Below are positions 8,312 through 17,431 of a stretch of 64,000 bases of DNA, in pieces. The stretch spans positions 1 through 64,000 of the forward strand of contig NZ_FODS01000012.1 of NCBI RefSeq assembly GCF_900110425.1, in the 5' to 3' direction. The position numbers and the translations under genes were made by a program. The notes under the pieces are model-generated. The model saw only the letters and a program-made list of their open reading frames with translations, made no database searches and was not told the DNA's origin. Source of the DNA: Salinihabitans flavidus. Lineage in GTDB: Bacteria > Pseudomonadota > Alphaproteobacteria > Rhodobacterales > Rhodobacteraceae. How positions within the stretch are numbered: the stretch's first letter is position 1; the number at the start of each line of letters is the position of its first letter.

Positions 8312-8708
8312 GTCTGGGTTTCCCTTTTCGTCCATGTCCTGAAAGACGGCGCAATCTTGTCGTTCGACTCGGCCCCGGCGGTGAGCGTGAAGCCTTCCCC
8401 ACATTCGGCCTTGTAAACGAGGGGCCGCGCACACGTGATCTCAACGCGTCTTCGTCAAGTGCCGCAAGCCACTGGCTAATGCATATGATGGTGTGTCGCC
8501 TTGATACAGGTCAACCCGTCATGAGACTGGAAGGTTCATTCCGGTACCCCTTGGAGTGGGAAATCTGGCGGCAAGGGCCGCGTCCATGCCCTCACAGAAG
8601 CTTGAATTGAACGGTATCACCACGGTTCATAGTTCAGGAGAGTTCATCTTCACCTCTGGCCCGACTTCTGATGGGCCACCGTGGAGCATTCCAGGAAAGG
8701 AGATGACC
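8312..8708. other. Divergent intergenic region phaC / dodecin
   Basis: A 397-bp stretch with no convincing gene. It must hold the promoters of phaC (minus) and dodecin (plus). It contains the FNR-like palindrome at 8501-8514. The dodecin frame is open upstream to 8556, but the extension has no family support. Confidence 0.5.
8501..8514. promoter_or_regulatory. FNR/FnrL-like palindrome
   Basis: TTGATACAGGTCAA. The left half matches the FNR half-site TTGAT perfectly and the right half GTCAA differs from ATCAA at one base, with the standard 4-bp spacer. It lies about 190-200 bp from both the phaC and dodecin starts, so oxygen control of either gene is possible. Sequence match only. Confidence 0.45.
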
Positions 8709-8924
8709 ATGTCGATGCTGAAAGTTATCGAAGTCCTCGCAGAATCCGACAAGAGCTTTGACGACGCGGCCCAGAACGCCGTGACGCAAGCGTCGGCTTC
8801 GGTGCGAAACGTCAAGTCTGTTTACATCAAGGAAATGAACGCCGCAGTCGAGAATGGCCGGATCACCAGCTACCGGGTGAATGCGAAGGTCAGTTTCCTG
8901 CTGGACAACCAGTCCGCCGGCTGA
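8709..8924 (+). CDS. Dodecin (flavin-binding dodecamer)
   Basis: A 71-residue dodecin-family protein (MSMLKVIEVLAESDKSFDDA...). Dodecins form hollow 12-mers that sequester flavins or related compounds. The length and the core ESDKSFDDAAQNAV...VRNVKSVYIKEM...YRVNAKVSFLL fit the family. The start at 8709 is favoured over 8703 because AAAGGAG then sits six bases upstream. It is monocistronic, divergent from phaC and convergent with moaE. Confidence 0.92.
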   Translation: MSMLKVIEVLAESDKSFDDAAQNAVTQASASVRNVKSVYIKEMNAAVENGRITSYRVNAKVSFLLDNQSAG

Positions 8925-9097
8925 ACGTTCAGTGAGGGGGCCCACGCGGCCAGCCCTGACATCACAAAGGTGTCGCACACCTTCATGGTCCGCCGAAGCG
9001 CAGAGCCGTTCGGCGGACCATGTCCTCGCCGCAGACCACGCCACGCAACGTCCGCCCTGTTAAGGACGCCTGCGAGGGGATCGATCCCGAAAACGGC

Positions 9098-9176
9098 ACC
9101 GACGCAATACCGACGTTATACCGACGTAATACCGAAACGGGATTTTCCGTGAAATCAGCCGGTTAACCCTGATTCG
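9098..9176 (+). repeat. 79-bp dispersed element, copy B (overlaps moaE 3' end)
   Basis: Same architecture as copy A and also 79 bp: four 11-bp ACCGACG-type units from 9098, then GGGATTTTCC, a AAATCAG block, GGTTAACC and a terminal GATTCG. The distal 14 bp overlap the 3' end of moaE; the TAA stop of moaE comes from the GTTAAC block of the element. Confidence 0.9.
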
Positions 9177-9621
9177 GCGTCCAGCGGCCCAAAGCGTCCT
9201 CATCCTCTTCCCGCGCCGCCACCCATTCGGCGCCGTGGCGGGTGATTTCCTGCTTCCAGAACGGGGCGCGGGACTTGAGATAATCCATGAGGAACTCCGC
9301 CGCCTCGAAAGCATCCTTGCGGTGGCGCGATGCGGTGGCGACCATCATGATCATCTCGCCCGGCCGCAATTCGCCATGCCGGTGGATCACGAGAACATCG
9401 CCCAGAGACCAGCGCGCCTTTGCCTGTTCGGCAATCTGCGTGATCGCCTTTTCGGTCATGCCCGGATAATGCTCGATCCCCATGCGCTCAAGCGTTCCGT
9501 TTGCATTGTCGCGCACAACGCCGGTGAAGGTCACGATGGCGCCCATTCCCGGCTTGCCACCAGCAAAACCCGCCGCCTCCGCGCCAAGATCGAACGGCGT
9601 CGCCTGCACCACGATCCGCAT
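9163..9621 (-). CDS. moaE: Molybdopterin synthase catalytic subunit
   Basis: A 152-residue MoaE, the large subunit of MPT synthase. It transfers sulfur from MoaD thiocarboxylate to precursor Z in molybdenum cofactor synthesis. The conserved blocks GAIVTFTGVVRD, HRHGELRPGEMIMMVAT and SRHRKDAFEA...KSRAPFWKQE are present, including the catalytic Lys of the KxxxPFWK region. It follows moaD by 3 bp. The last codons (PNQG) and stop lie inside dispersed element copy B, so the C-terminus may have been set by insertion of that element. Confidence 0.96.
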   Translation of the reverse strand: MRIVVQATPFDLGAEAAGFAGGKPGMGAIVTFTGVVRDNANGTLERMGIEHYPGMTEKAITQIAEQAKARWSLGDVLVIHRHGELRPGEMIMMVATASRHRKDAFEAAEFLMDYLKSRAPFWKQEITRHGAEWVAAREEDEDALGRWTPNQG

Positions 9622-9624
9622 CGC

Positions 9625-9870
9625 TCAACCCCCTGTCATGGGAGGGAAAAACGCCACTTCCCGCACTCCCGACAGCGGCGCATCGAAGTCGGTCAACTCC
9701 TGATCCACGGCCACGCGCAGCGCCGAAAGATCCGAGAACGCCAGCGCATAGCGCTCCTCTCGCGCACGCAGCTCTTCCACCAGTTCCGCGACCGTTTCGG
9801 CCGTGGTCTCCACCCGCTCTTTCGGCAGGCCGATGCGTTCACGCACCCATGCGAAATAGAGCACTTCCAT
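9625..9870 (-). CDS. moaD: Molybdopterin synthase sulfur carrier subunit
   Basis: An 81-residue ubiquitin-fold protein ending in the required Gly-Gly (FFPPMTGG), the residue pair thiocarboxylated to carry sulfur to MoaE. It sits between pgsA and moaE, 3 bp from each, clearly one transcription unit. Confidence 0.96.
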   Translation of the reverse strand: MEVLYFAWVRERIGLPKERVETTAETVAELVEELRAREERYALAFSDLSALRVAVDQELTDFDAPLSGVREVAFFPPMTGG

Positions 9871-9873
9871 CTC

Positions 9874-10533
9874 TCAGTCCTTCAAATGCGGCCATGCCTT
9901 GCGGCAGTATTCCGCCCCGGTGACGAATGTCAGCGCGGCGGCAATCCACAAAAGCACAAGCCCGATGTTTCCGGTCCAGACCATGCCTTCGTATTTCCAC
10001 CGCAGTCCGTGCAAATCCTCGACCTCGCCGCGCATGATCTGGTCGACGAGGGCCTGATCCATACCATAAACCGACATGCCGAGGTAATGCTCGAACACGC
10101 CCTGCCCGAACAGCACGGCAATCGCGATCATCTGCGTCGCAGTCTTCCATTTCGCCAGCCGCGTCACCTTCAGCGTGCCCGCCACATCGCCCAGAAACTC
10201 CCGCAGACCGCTGACGAAAACCTCGCGGAACAGGATCACGGTTGTCGGCAACACAAGCCAGGGTGACATCGACGAATAGCCCACGATCACCATAAGCGCG
10301 ATCACCACCATCGCCTTGTCCGCGATCGGGTCGATCATCGCGCCAAGCTTCGTTTCCTGCTTCCACAGCCGGGCAAGATAGCCGTCGAACCAATCCGTGA
10401 CCGCAGCCAGCAGAAACAGCATAAGCGCAAACCAGTCCGCGTAAGGTCTTGTGAAATATAGAAACATCACCGCGATCAGCGGGGCCGCGACAAGACGCAG
10501 AACCGACAGGATGTTGGGAATGTTCCAGGTCAT
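9874..10533 (-). CDS. pgsA: CDP-diacylglycerol-glycerol-3-phosphate 3-phosphatidyltransferase
   Basis: A 219-residue membrane enzyme that makes phosphatidylglycerophosphate, the committed step to phosphatidylglycerol. The CDP-alcohol phosphotransferase signature is visible as TDWFDGYLARLWKQETKLGAMIDPIADK, with the aspartates of the D-G-x2-A-R-x8-G-x3-D-x3-D pattern. Several transmembrane helices are present. The ATG at 10533 (MTWNIPNILSVLR) is the family start, preceded by AAGGAC. An upstream in-frame extension is not conserved. It is the first gene of pgsA-moaD-moaE, after uvrC. Confidence 0.96.
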   Translation of the reverse strand: MTWNIPNILSVLRLVAAPLIAVMFLYFTRPYADWFALMLFLLAAVTDWFDGYLARLWKQETKLGAMIDPIADKAMVVIALMVIVGYSSMSPWLVLPTTVILFREVFVSGLREFLGDVAGTLKVTRLAKWKTATQMIAIAVLFGQGVFEHYLGMSVYGMDQALVDQIMRGEVEDLHGLRWKYEGMVWTGNIGLVLLWIAAALTFVTGAEYCRKAWPHLKD

Positions 10534-10685
10534 GACGTGTCCTTGTGCTAAGCGGCGCCCCCTGCTTAGCCTGTCTGACAAACGGAGAAAAGCGTCGTTC
10601 TCGCCACGACACCCGTCCGAAGTGTACCAGAATGCCATCCAGCCAGATCACACGGAACGCTTCGCAATTCAGCGCGCCAAAGCGC

Positions 10686-12548
10686 TCAGCCGCGTTCGTG
10701 AAAGAAGTCATAGATCGTTTCGGCCATCGCGTCTGAAATCCCATCCACGGCCTTCAGGTCGGCAAGGTTAGCGCGACTCACCGCCTTGGCAGAGCCGAAA
10801 TGCGACAGCAGTGCGCGTTTGCGCGTTGCCCCGACGCCCGGCACGTCGTCCAGCGGTGTGGCCCCCACCGCCTTTGCCCGCTTCGCCCGGTGCGTGCCAA
10901 TGGCAAAGCGGTGCGCCTCGTCGCGCAGCCGTTGTATGAAGTAGAGCACCGGATCATTGTGTTTGAGGGCAAAGGGCCGGGCGCCGGGGCGGTGGAACAC
11001 TTCCTTGCCTTGGTCGCGGTCCTCCCCCTTGGCGACGCCGACCATCGGGATGTCCTCCACCCCCAGATCACGCATGATCCCGGCCACGGCGCTCACCTGT
11101 CCGGCACCACCATCAATCAGCAGAAGATCGGGCCATTGCCCCTCCTGTCGGTCCGGGTCTTCCTTCAGAAGTCGTTTGAAACGTCGGGTCAGCACCTCTT
11201 TCATCATGCCGAAGTCATCGCCGGGTGTCAGCGTGTCGCCCTTGATATTGAATTTCCGGTAGCTGTTTTTCATGAGCCCGTCAGGTCCGGCGACAATCAT
11301 GGCGCCGACCGCGTATTCACCTTGAATATGGCTGTTGTCATAGACCTCGATCCGCTCCGGCGGCGCATCGAGTGCAAAGGCTTCCGCCAGTCCGCGCAAC
11401 AATTTGGCCTGCGTTGCGGTCTCGGCCATCTTCCGCGCCAGCGACTCGCGCGCATTGCGCGCCGCCCCGGCCACCAGTTCCGCCTTCTCACCACGTTGCG
11501 GAACGATAAGCGCCACCTTGCGCCCGGCCTTTTCCGACAGCGCCGCCTCCATCAGGTCGGTATTCTCGATCGCATGCGACAAGATGAGGTGACGGGGCGG
11601 CTCCTTGTTGTCGTAAAACTGGCCGATGAACGCTTCGAGCACTTCGGCGGCCTCGATCTCCGCCCCCACGCGCGGATAGAAATCACGGTTGCCCCAGTTC
11701 TGCCCCGCACGGATAAAGAACACCTGCACACAAGCCTGCCCGCCGTCCAGATGAAGCGCGATGACATCCGCCTCGGTCACGCCGCGCGGATTGATGCCCT
11801 GTGCCGTCTGCACGTTGGTCAGGGCGCGGATGCGGTCCCGCAGGGCGGCGGCGCGCTCGAACTCCATCGCGTCCGACGCCTGTTGCATCTGCTTGGCCAG
11901 CGTCTCCTGAATCTGGGTCGACCGGCCAGACAGGAACCGCTCCGCGTCGCGCACGCTTTCGGCATAGTCGGCCTTGCTGATCTTGCCGACACAAGGGCCC
12001 GAACACCGCCGGATCTGATAAAGCAGACAGGGCCGCGTGCGGCTTTCGAACATCGCGTCAGAGCAGTTGCGCAGAAGAAATACCTTCTGAAGCTGGCTCA
12101 GCGTTCGGTTCACCGATCCGGCGCTGGCGAAAGGTCCGTAGTAGCTGCCCTTCTCCTTCTTCGCGCCTCGGTGTTTCTTGACCTGAGGGAAATCATGTTC
12201 CCGGCTGACAAGGATATTGGGAAAGCTTTTGTCGTCGCGCAGGAGCACATTGTATTTCGGCTTGAGTTGCTTGATCAGGTTCTGCTCAAGCAGAAGCGCC
12301 TCTGTCTCTGTCTTGGTGGTCAGAAACATCATCGACGCGGTTTCAGAGATCATTCGGGCGATCCGGCCCGAATGCCCCGAAGGCCGCGCATAATTTGACA
12401 CCCGCGCCCGAAGGTTGCGCGCCTTGCCCACATAAAGCACGCGTGCCTGTGCATCGAGCATTCGGTACACACCCGGAGAGCCATCAAGCGTTTTCAGATA
12501 GCCTTGGATACGCTCATGACCGATAGTGTCATTCGTTGTGTTCATCAT
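10686..12548 (-). CDS. uvrC: Excinuclease ABC subunit C
   Basis: A 620-residue nuclease that makes both incisions in nucleotide excision repair. Domains in order: an N-terminal GIY-YIG endonuclease (GVYRML ... LYVGKARNLRARV), a Cys-rich stretch (C..YQIRRCSGPCVG), a UVR motif (ASDAMEFERAAALRDRI), an RNase H-like C-terminal nuclease (IEVYDNSHIQGEYAVGAMIV, DLLLIDGGAGQ) and terminal helix-hairpin-helix motifs (DDVPGVGATRKRALL). The start is ATG at 12548 or the adjacent ATG at 12545. An AT-rich region lies upstream. Confidence 0.98.
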   Translation of the reverse strand: MMNTTNDTIGHERIQGYLKTLDGSPGVYRMLDAQARVLYVGKARNLRARVSNYARPSGHSGRIARMISETASMMFLTTKTETEALLLEQNLIKQLKPKYNVLLRDDKSFPNILVSREHDFPQVKKHRGAKKEKGSYYGPFASAGSVNRTLSQLQKVFLLRNCSDAMFESRTRPCLLYQIRRCSGPCVGKISKADYAESVRDAERFLSGRSTQIQETLAKQMQQASDAMEFERAAALRDRIRALTNVQTAQGINPRGVTEADVIALHLDGGQACVQVFFIRAGQNWGNRDFYPRVGAEIEAAEVLEAFIGQFYDNKEPPRHLILSHAIENTDLMEAALSEKAGRKVALIVPQRGEKAELVAGAARNARESLARKMAETATQAKLLRGLAEAFALDAPPERIEVYDNSHIQGEYAVGAMIVAGPDGLMKNSYRKFNIKGDTLTPGDDFGMMKEVLTRRFKRLLKEDPDRQEGQWPDLLLIDGGAGQVSAVAGIMRDLGVEDIPMVGVAKGEDRDQGKEVFHRPGARPFALKHNDPVLYFIQRLRDEAHRFAIGTHRAKRAKAVGATPLDDVPGVGATRKRALLSHFGSAKAVSRANLADLKAVDGISDAMAETIYDFFHERG

Positions 12549-12837
12549 GCCGCCAGATATGATTCTTTGCCGACCGCTGCAATCTTATCTACCGGCTGGC
12601 AATAGAAAACATCTCCACGGAATGTGTGGATAAGTCTGGAGATATCTTTAAGACCGCGCGGATTTTCCCTTGTATTTGACCGGCTTCCCTGTGGTGCCTA
12701 AAAATTAGGCAATTTCTCAAGGCATTGATATTGTACAGAATTTTCATTATCGCCTGACAAAACATTGAAATCATTAAAGTTTTTGTAACGCTTTTGTGAC
12801 CCCATTTGCGCATGGTGCAAAACTTTAAGGGCCCCCT
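12549..12837. other. AT-rich intergenic island with DnaA box and palindromes
   Basis: No gene. It is much richer in A and T than its surroundings. It holds TGTGGATAA (12625-12633, the complement of the DnaA box TTATCCACA), a 7-bp inverted repeat ATCTCCA (12611-12617) / TGGAGAT (12637-12643) that brackets this box, and a second palindrome TGCCTAA-AAA-TTAGGCA (12695-12711). It must also carry the uvrC promoter on the minus strand. Confidence 0.6.
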
Positions 12838-13617
12838 CTAATTCTCGCCGCGCACGTCCGGTGTCTTCCATCCCAGGTGCTGCCCGCCATCCACGCAAAG
12901 CAGTTGCCCCGTCACCCCCGGCGCATCGAGGAAATACCCAAGTGCGGCGCAGATCTCGGGCTCTGATGCCCCGCGCCGCAGCACCGTGTTAGCCCGCTGC
13001 GCGGCGAAATGCGCTTCACTCTGCCGCGCCCCGATCAACGTCGGGCCGGGACCGATGGCATTGACCCGGATATCCGGGGCAAGCCCCTGCGCGGCGGTTT
13101 GCGTCAACGCCCAAAGCCCCATCTTCGCAATGGTATAGGTGGAAAACTCCGGGGTCAGCTTGCGCACCCTCTGATCGAGCATATTGACCACGAGCCCGGC
13201 TGCCAGCGGCTCTCCATTGGCATCAACTGCCGCCCGAAACCCCTGCGCCGCCATCGCCTGGATAAGAACGAAAGGTGCGCGAAGATTGCTTTCCAGATGC
13301 CGGTCCCAACTTTGACGAGTCGCGGTTCGGATCGTGTCATACTCGAAGATCGAGGCGTTGTTGATCAGGCAGGTCACGGGCTGATCCAGCGCCGCCACTG
13401 CCGCCGGGAAAAGCGCCTGCGCCTCATCCTCTTGCGTCAGATCGGCCTGCAACACCGCCGCGCTCCGGCCCATCGTCCGTATCTCTGCGGCCACGCCCTC
13501 TGCGGCCGCGCGGGAAGTGGCATAGTGCACCGCCACATCATATCCCCGCCCCGCAAGGTAGAGTGCCATCGCGCGGCCCAACCTTTTGCCCGCGCCGGTT
13601 ACGAGTGCCGCTGTCAT
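12838..13617 (-). CDS. SDR-family oxidoreductase, pteridine-reductase-like
   Basis: A 259-residue short-chain dehydrogenase. The dinucleotide-binding motif is TGAGKRLG (7-14), where the basic residues suggest NADPH and resemble pteridine reductase/FolM proteins. It has the NNAS structural motif and a catalytic YTIAK (Tyr-x3-Lys), and ends with a typical DGGQHLGW. A dihydromonapterin or dihydrofolate reductase role is an inference from this motif pattern. It is separated from uvrC by the AT-rich island and lies 13 bp downstream of a CaCA antiporter gene on the same strand. Confidence 0.85.
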   Translation of the reverse strand: MTAALVTGAGKRLGRAMALYLAGRGYDVAVHYATSRAAAEGVAAEIRTMGRSAAVLQADLTQEDEAQALFPAAVAALDQPVTCLINNASIFEYDTIRTATRQSWDRHLESNLRAPFVLIQAMAAQGFRAAVDANGEPLAAGLVVNMLDQRVRKLTPEFSTYTIAKMGLWALTQTAAQGLAPDIRVNAIGPGPTLIGARQSEAHFAAQRANTVLRRGASEPEICAALGYFLDAPGVTGQLLCVDGGQHLGWKTPDVRGEN

Positions 13618-13630
13618 CGCCCTTGCCTCC

Positions 13631-14587
13631 TCAGCTCACTAGAAAGACGACATAAAGCACATAGAGCGAGGTCAAGACCACGCCCCAGATCCGCGTGATG
13701 TTCCAGCCGAAAAAAATGAACGGGATCAATAGCAGAGAGGAACCGAGCATCACCCAGAGATCGAGCCTCAGGAATGTATCCTCGACCTGGATCGGCGTGA
13801 TGAGCGCGGCAACCCCGATGATGGCAAGCAGGTTGAACATGTTAGACCCGATCACATTGCCGATCGCCACATCCGCCTGACGCCGCAGCGCTGCCATCGT
13901 GGTTGTCGCCAGTTCCGGAAGAGATGTGCCCACAGCCACCAGCGTCAGTCCGATGACCGTTTCCGACACGCCGAACCGGTTGGCGATCACTCGTGCGCTG
14001 TCCACCAGAATGTCAGCCCCCAGCGGCAACCCGACCAACCCAAGAACCAGAAACACCCAGATCTTCCACCACGGCATATCCGGGTCAGCGCCTTCAAGGT
14101 TTTCGGGGTCGACTTCAACGACATCGGCCTTGGCATCCTGCCGATGACTATGCGCAGCATGTGCCGAGTGAAACAACATCAGCGCCAGCCCGGCCAGAAG
14201 GATCAATGCGCTGATCCATGTGAACGTGCCGAACATGGCCAAAGCGATGAACAGCACACTGGCCGAGATCATGTGCAGGAAATTCGACTTTGTGTCGTGG
14301 TCGCTTGTGTGAAGCGCCACCAGCATCGCCGGCAGGCCCAGCACCAGAAGGATATTCGCCGTATTCGACCCGACGACATTGCCAAGCGCGATCCCCGGCG
14401 CATCAAGCAATGCCGCGCTGATGGCGATCAGAAGCTCCGGCGCCGATGTGCCAAAGGCAACAATGGTCAGGCTCACGATCAGGGCGGGCACACCAAGGCG
14501 AAGCGAGACATTGACCGCTCCGCGCACCAGAGCATCCCCGGCCAGCAGAAGGATCGTCAGCCCCAGCCCGGCAAGAAGCCACTCCAT
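13631..14587 (-). CDS. Calcium/sodium antiporter (CaCA family, YrbG-like)
   Basis: A 318-residue inner membrane protein with two inverted halves. Each carries an alpha repeat: GTSAPELLIAI...GNVVGSNTANI in the first and GTSLPELATTT...GNVIGSNMFN in the second. The glutamates and asparagines in these repeats form the ion site in the family. About ten transmembrane helices surround a short charged cytoplasmic loop rich in His/Asp/Glu (HSAHAAHSHRQDAKADVVEV). A second, different CaCA gene occurs at 25720. Whether this one exchanges Ca2+ for Na+ or H+ is not visible. Confidence 0.92.
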   Translation of the reverse strand: MEWLLAGLGLTILLLAGDALVRGAVNVSLRLGVPALIVSLTIVAFGTSAPELLIAISAALLDAPGIALGNVVGSNTANILLVLGLPAMLVALHTSDHDTKSNFLHMISASVLFIALAMFGTFTWISALILLAGLALMLFHSAHAAHSHRQDAKADVVEVDPENLEGADPDMPWWKIWVFLVLGLVGLPLGADILVDSARVIANRFGVSETVIGLTLVAVGTSLPELATTTMAALRRQADVAIGNVIGSNMFNLLAIIGVAALITPIQVEDTFLRLDLWVMLGSSLLLIPFIFFGWNITRIWGVVLTSLYVLYVVFLVS

Positions 14588-14590
14588 AGG

Positions 14591-14758
14591 TTACCCCTTG
14601 TCGTTTCCGCAGGGGCAAGGCCCCTTGCCGATCCGGTAACGTCCGCAGCGCGAACATTTCATGGCTTGCAACCGCTTCTGCCCCGGAAATCGCAACTTCC
14701 CAAACATAGCCATGACCCCCATGCCGACAAGGAAGAGGATGACAATCTTGACAATCAC
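14591..14758 (-). CDS. Small membrane-anchored zinc-ribbon protein
   Basis: About 55 residues with a GTG start at 14758, directly after the TGA of the S49 peptidase. An N-terminal hydrophobic segment (VKIVILFLVGMGVMAMFG) is followed by a basic linker and a Cys-rich tail with CSRC and CPC motifs that could bind one zinc. No function is known to me. It sits between sppA-like and CaCA genes with 1-3 bp gaps, so it is cotranscribed. The start is uncertain because no strong ribosome binding site is seen, and translation may be coupled to the upstream gene. Confidence 0.6.
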   Translation of the reverse strand: MIVKIVILFLVGMGVMAMFGKLRFPGQKRLQAMKCSRCGRYRIGKGPCPCGNDKG

Positions 14759-14759
14759 C

Positions 14760-15557
14760 TCAGAGCCCGAAGCGTGCGAACTGCGCACGTTCCTCGACTC
14801 CGGCAAGAGCGTCCTGCGCGAATTGCACCCCGAACCGTTGCCAGAACGGGCGGCGGATGCCGTAGCGGCGGAATTTCACATCGTCACCGAATTTGTCCTT
14901 CAGAACCGGGGCGATATGGCCGATCCCATCGATCAGCCCCTTGTCCTGCGCTTCTTTTCCGATCCACACATCGCCGGTAAACAGGTCTGTTTCCTTGTCG
15001 AGTTTACCGCCCCGCCTCTCTTCCACATGAGAGATGAAGTTGCCGTGTATCTGGTCGAGCAGATGCCGCAGCCGAGCCACATCCTCGGGCTTTTCCGGAC
15101 GGAACGGATCGAGAAGGGATTTCGACTTGCCCGCTGTATGCACCCGGCGCTCAAACCCGTGGCGCGTGAGAAATACGTCGGCCCCGAACCCGGCGGAGAT
15201 GACCCCGATGGACCCCACGATAGAGTTGTCATCGGCATAGATCTCATCGGCCGCGGCCGCGAGCCAGTATCCCCCGGATGCGGCGACGTCCTCAACAAAA
15301 GCGTAGACCGGAATCTCATTTTCCTCAGCCAGCCGCCGGATTCGCGCCCCGATCAGCGCGCTTTGCACCGGAGAACCGCCGGGAGAATTGATCTCAAGCG
15401 CGACAGCCGCGGGCTTGCCGCGTTTGAATGCCTTTTCCAGAAGCGGCGCAAGCACCTGATCGCTGAGTTGTCCGCGCGGCGCTGCGGCAATCATCCCAGA
15501 GAGGCGCAGCACAGCCACCACGTGCGGCGATTTCACAAACGGTATCCAGCGTTTCAT
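14760..15557 (-). CDS. S49-family signal peptide peptidase (SppA/SohB-like)
   Basis: A serine protease of the ClpP/crotonase fold of about 265 residues. It has the strand INSPGGSPVQSA and the nucleophile region VEDVAASGGYWLAAAADEIYA, where Ser in ASGGY is the catalytic residue. This is the short single-domain type. S49 enzymes degrade signal peptides or membrane protein fragments. The ATG at 15557 (MKRWIPFVKS) is chosen, though AAGG is very close to it; a TTG at 15593 is an alternative. It starts the unit with the zinc-ribbon protein and the antiporter. Confidence 0.88.
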   Translation of the reverse strand: MKRWIPFVKSPHVVAVLRLSGMIAAAPRGQLSDQVLAPLLEKAFKRGKPAAVALEINSPGGSPVQSALIGARIRRLAEENEIPVYAFVEDVAASGGYWLAAAADEIYADDNSIVGSIGVISAGFGADVFLTRHGFERRVHTAGKSKSLLDPFRPEKPEDVARLRHLLDQIHGNFISHVEERRGGKLDKETDLFTGDVWIGKEAQDKGLIDGIGHIAPVLKDKFGDDVKFRRYGIRRPFWQRFGVQFAQDALAGVEERAQFARFGL

Positions 15558-15641
15558 ACCTTGGGATGTAGAATGCGCATCGGTAACAAACAAGCCCGCT
15601 CGCGCACATTCCCCGGCGTTATCGCACGCGGGGCGCAGCCT

Positions 15642-16403
15642 TCAGCTTCGGATACGCCAGCCGGTCTTGAAAATCCACCAGATCACCACGAGGCAAAGCG
15701 CCGTGAAACCGCCGATTGCCAGAAGCGACAGCCCGATCGGCACATCCGCCATCCCGAAGAAAGCCCAGCGAAAACCGGAAATCAGATACACCACGGGATT
15801 GAACAGCGTAATCGTCTGCCACACCGGCGGCAGCATGGAAATCGAATAGAATGAACCGCCCAGAAAGACCAGCGGCGTGACGATCAGCAGCGGCACCAGC
15901 TGAAGCTGCTCGAAATTCTTCGCCCAGATCCCGATGATGAACCCCAGAAGCGCGAAGCTCAGGCAGGTCAGCACCATGAACCCGACCATCGCAATCGGGT
16001 GCTGGATCTCCAGCTCGACGAAAAGCGACGAGGTGAACAGGATCACCGCCCCGATGAAAAGCGCCTTGGTCGCCGCCGCGCCGACGTAGCCCATCACCAC
16101 CTCAAGAAAACTGATAGGGGCCGAAAGCACTTCGTAGATGGTGCCGATGAATTTCGGGAAATAGATGCCGAAACTGGCGTTTGTAATGCTCTGCGTCATG
16201 ACCGCGAGCATGATCAGCCCCGGCACGATGAAGGCGCCGTAGCTCACGCCTTCCACCTGATCGATACGGCTGCCGATAGCGGCGCCGAACACCACGAAAT
16301 AAAGCGAGGTAGAGATCACCGGCGAGATGAAGCTCTGAAGCAGCGTGCGGAAAAAGCGCGACATCTCGAACTTGTAGATCGCCAGAATTGCCGTCCAGTT
16401 CAT
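15642..16403 (-). CDS. ABC-2 type transporter permease
   Basis: A 253-residue permease with six hydrophobic segments of the ABC-2/YadH type ([24 protein letters not shown] near the N-terminus). It overlaps the ATPase gene by 4 bp, so both belong to one exporter. The substrate is unknown. The pair resembles E. coli YadG/YadH and NodI/NodJ-like exporters. Confidence 0.9.
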   Translation of the reverse strand: MNWTAILAIYKFEMSRFFRTLLQSFISPVISTSLYFVVFGAAIGSRIDQVEGVSYGAFIVPGLIMLAVMTQSITNASFGIYFPKFIGTIYEVLSAPISFLEVVMGYVGAAATKALFIGAVILFTSSLFVELEIQHPIAMVGFMVLTCLSFALLGFIIGIWAKNFEQLQLVPLLIVTPLVFLGGSFYSISMLPPVWQTITLFNPVVYLISGFRWAFFGMADVPIGLSLLAIGGFTALCLVVIWWIFKTGWRIRS

Positions 16404-17329
16404 GCCGTGCCCTCCTTCACCAGCCCGACGAAGATTTCCTCAAGGCTGCTCTGGCGGGTCTGGATGTCGCGCAGGACCAGCCCTGCACCCGACAGATCGC
16501 TCAGAAGCTGGGTAATGCCCGTGCGCTCGCCCTGCGTGTCATAGGTGTAGGTGAGCGCCATGCCCCCGTCCTCCAGCACCAGCCCATAGTGCGACAGCAT
16601 CTCGGGCACCGCGTCGATCGGATGCTGCAATTCGATCCGAAGGTCTTTCCGGCCAAGCCTTTGCATCAGCGCCGCCTTCTCCTCCACCAGCAGAAGCTGC
16701 CCGTCGTTGATCACGCCGATCCGGTCGGCGATGGCCTCGGCCTCCTCGATGTAATGCGTGGTCAGGATGATGGTCACACCCGCCGCCTTGAGATCGGCCA
16801 CCGTGGCCCACATGTCCTTGCGCAACTCCACGTCGACGCCGGCCGTCGGCTCATCGAGGAAGAGCACCCGCGGCTCATGGCTCAGCGCCTTGGCGATCAG
16901 CACCCGGCGCTTCATTCCACCCGAAAGTTCGATGACACGCGCATTGCGCTTGTCCCAGAGAGACAGCGTGCGCAGCACCTTTTCCACGTGGGCCTCGTCG
17001 GGCGCCTTGCCGAACAGCCCGCGCGAGAAGCGTACCGTTCTGATCACCTTTTCGAACGGTTCGAGCGTAATCTCCTGCGGCACAAGACCGATCATCGCCC
17101 GTGCGCCACGATAATCGCGGACCACGTCATGCCCGCCGACGCTCACCGTTCCTCCGGTGGGCACGGTGATGCCGCAAATGCTTGAAATCAGGGTTGTTTT
17201 ACCCGCACCATTCGGACCGAGCAGCGCCAGAATCTCGCCCTGCTCGATCGACAGGTCAATGCCCTTGAGGGCCTCGAACCCGTCATCGTATGTTTTCCGC
17301 AGCCCACGGATCTCGACAATGGCTGTCAT
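16400..17329 (-). CDS. ABC transporter ATP-binding protein
   Basis: A 309-residue ATPase of the ABC-2 exporter. Walker A is GPNGAGKTT, the signature is LSGGMKRR, Walker B is [12 protein letters not shown] and the switch His lies in [11 protein letters not shown]-terminal extension of about 90 residues after the nucleotide-binding domain is typical of the YadG/DrrA-like group. It is the promoter-proximal gene; its partner permease follows with an ATGA overlap. Confidence 0.95.
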   Translation of the reverse strand: MTAIVEIRGLRKTYDDGFEALKGIDLSIEQGEILALLGPNGAGKTTLISSICGITVPTGGTVSVGGHDVVRDYRGARAMIGLVPQEITLEPFEKVIRTVRFSRGLFGKAPDEAHVEKVLRTLSLWDKRNARVIELSGGMKRRVLIAKALSHEPRVLFLDEPTAGVDVELRKDMWATVADLKAAGVTIILTTHYIEEAEAIADRIGVINDGQLLLVEEKAALMQRLGRKDLRIELQHPIDAVPEMLSHYGLVLEDGGMALTYTYDTQGERTGITQLLSDLSGAGLVLRDIQTRQSSLEEIFVGLVKEGTA

Positions 17330-17431
17330 CTGTCGCCTCGCGCCTGTCTTCTTGCGGGAAAGAAACTAGCAGAGTGGAACCCCGCGCACAGGTGCGATTT
17401 GGCAGACCGCAATGTGCGCCGATGCACCCGC

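Noticed and set aside
12589-12813. 74-codon minus-strand frame in the AT-rich gap
   Set aside because: No domain, ribosome binding site or codon bias like that of the neighbours; the region looks regulatory.
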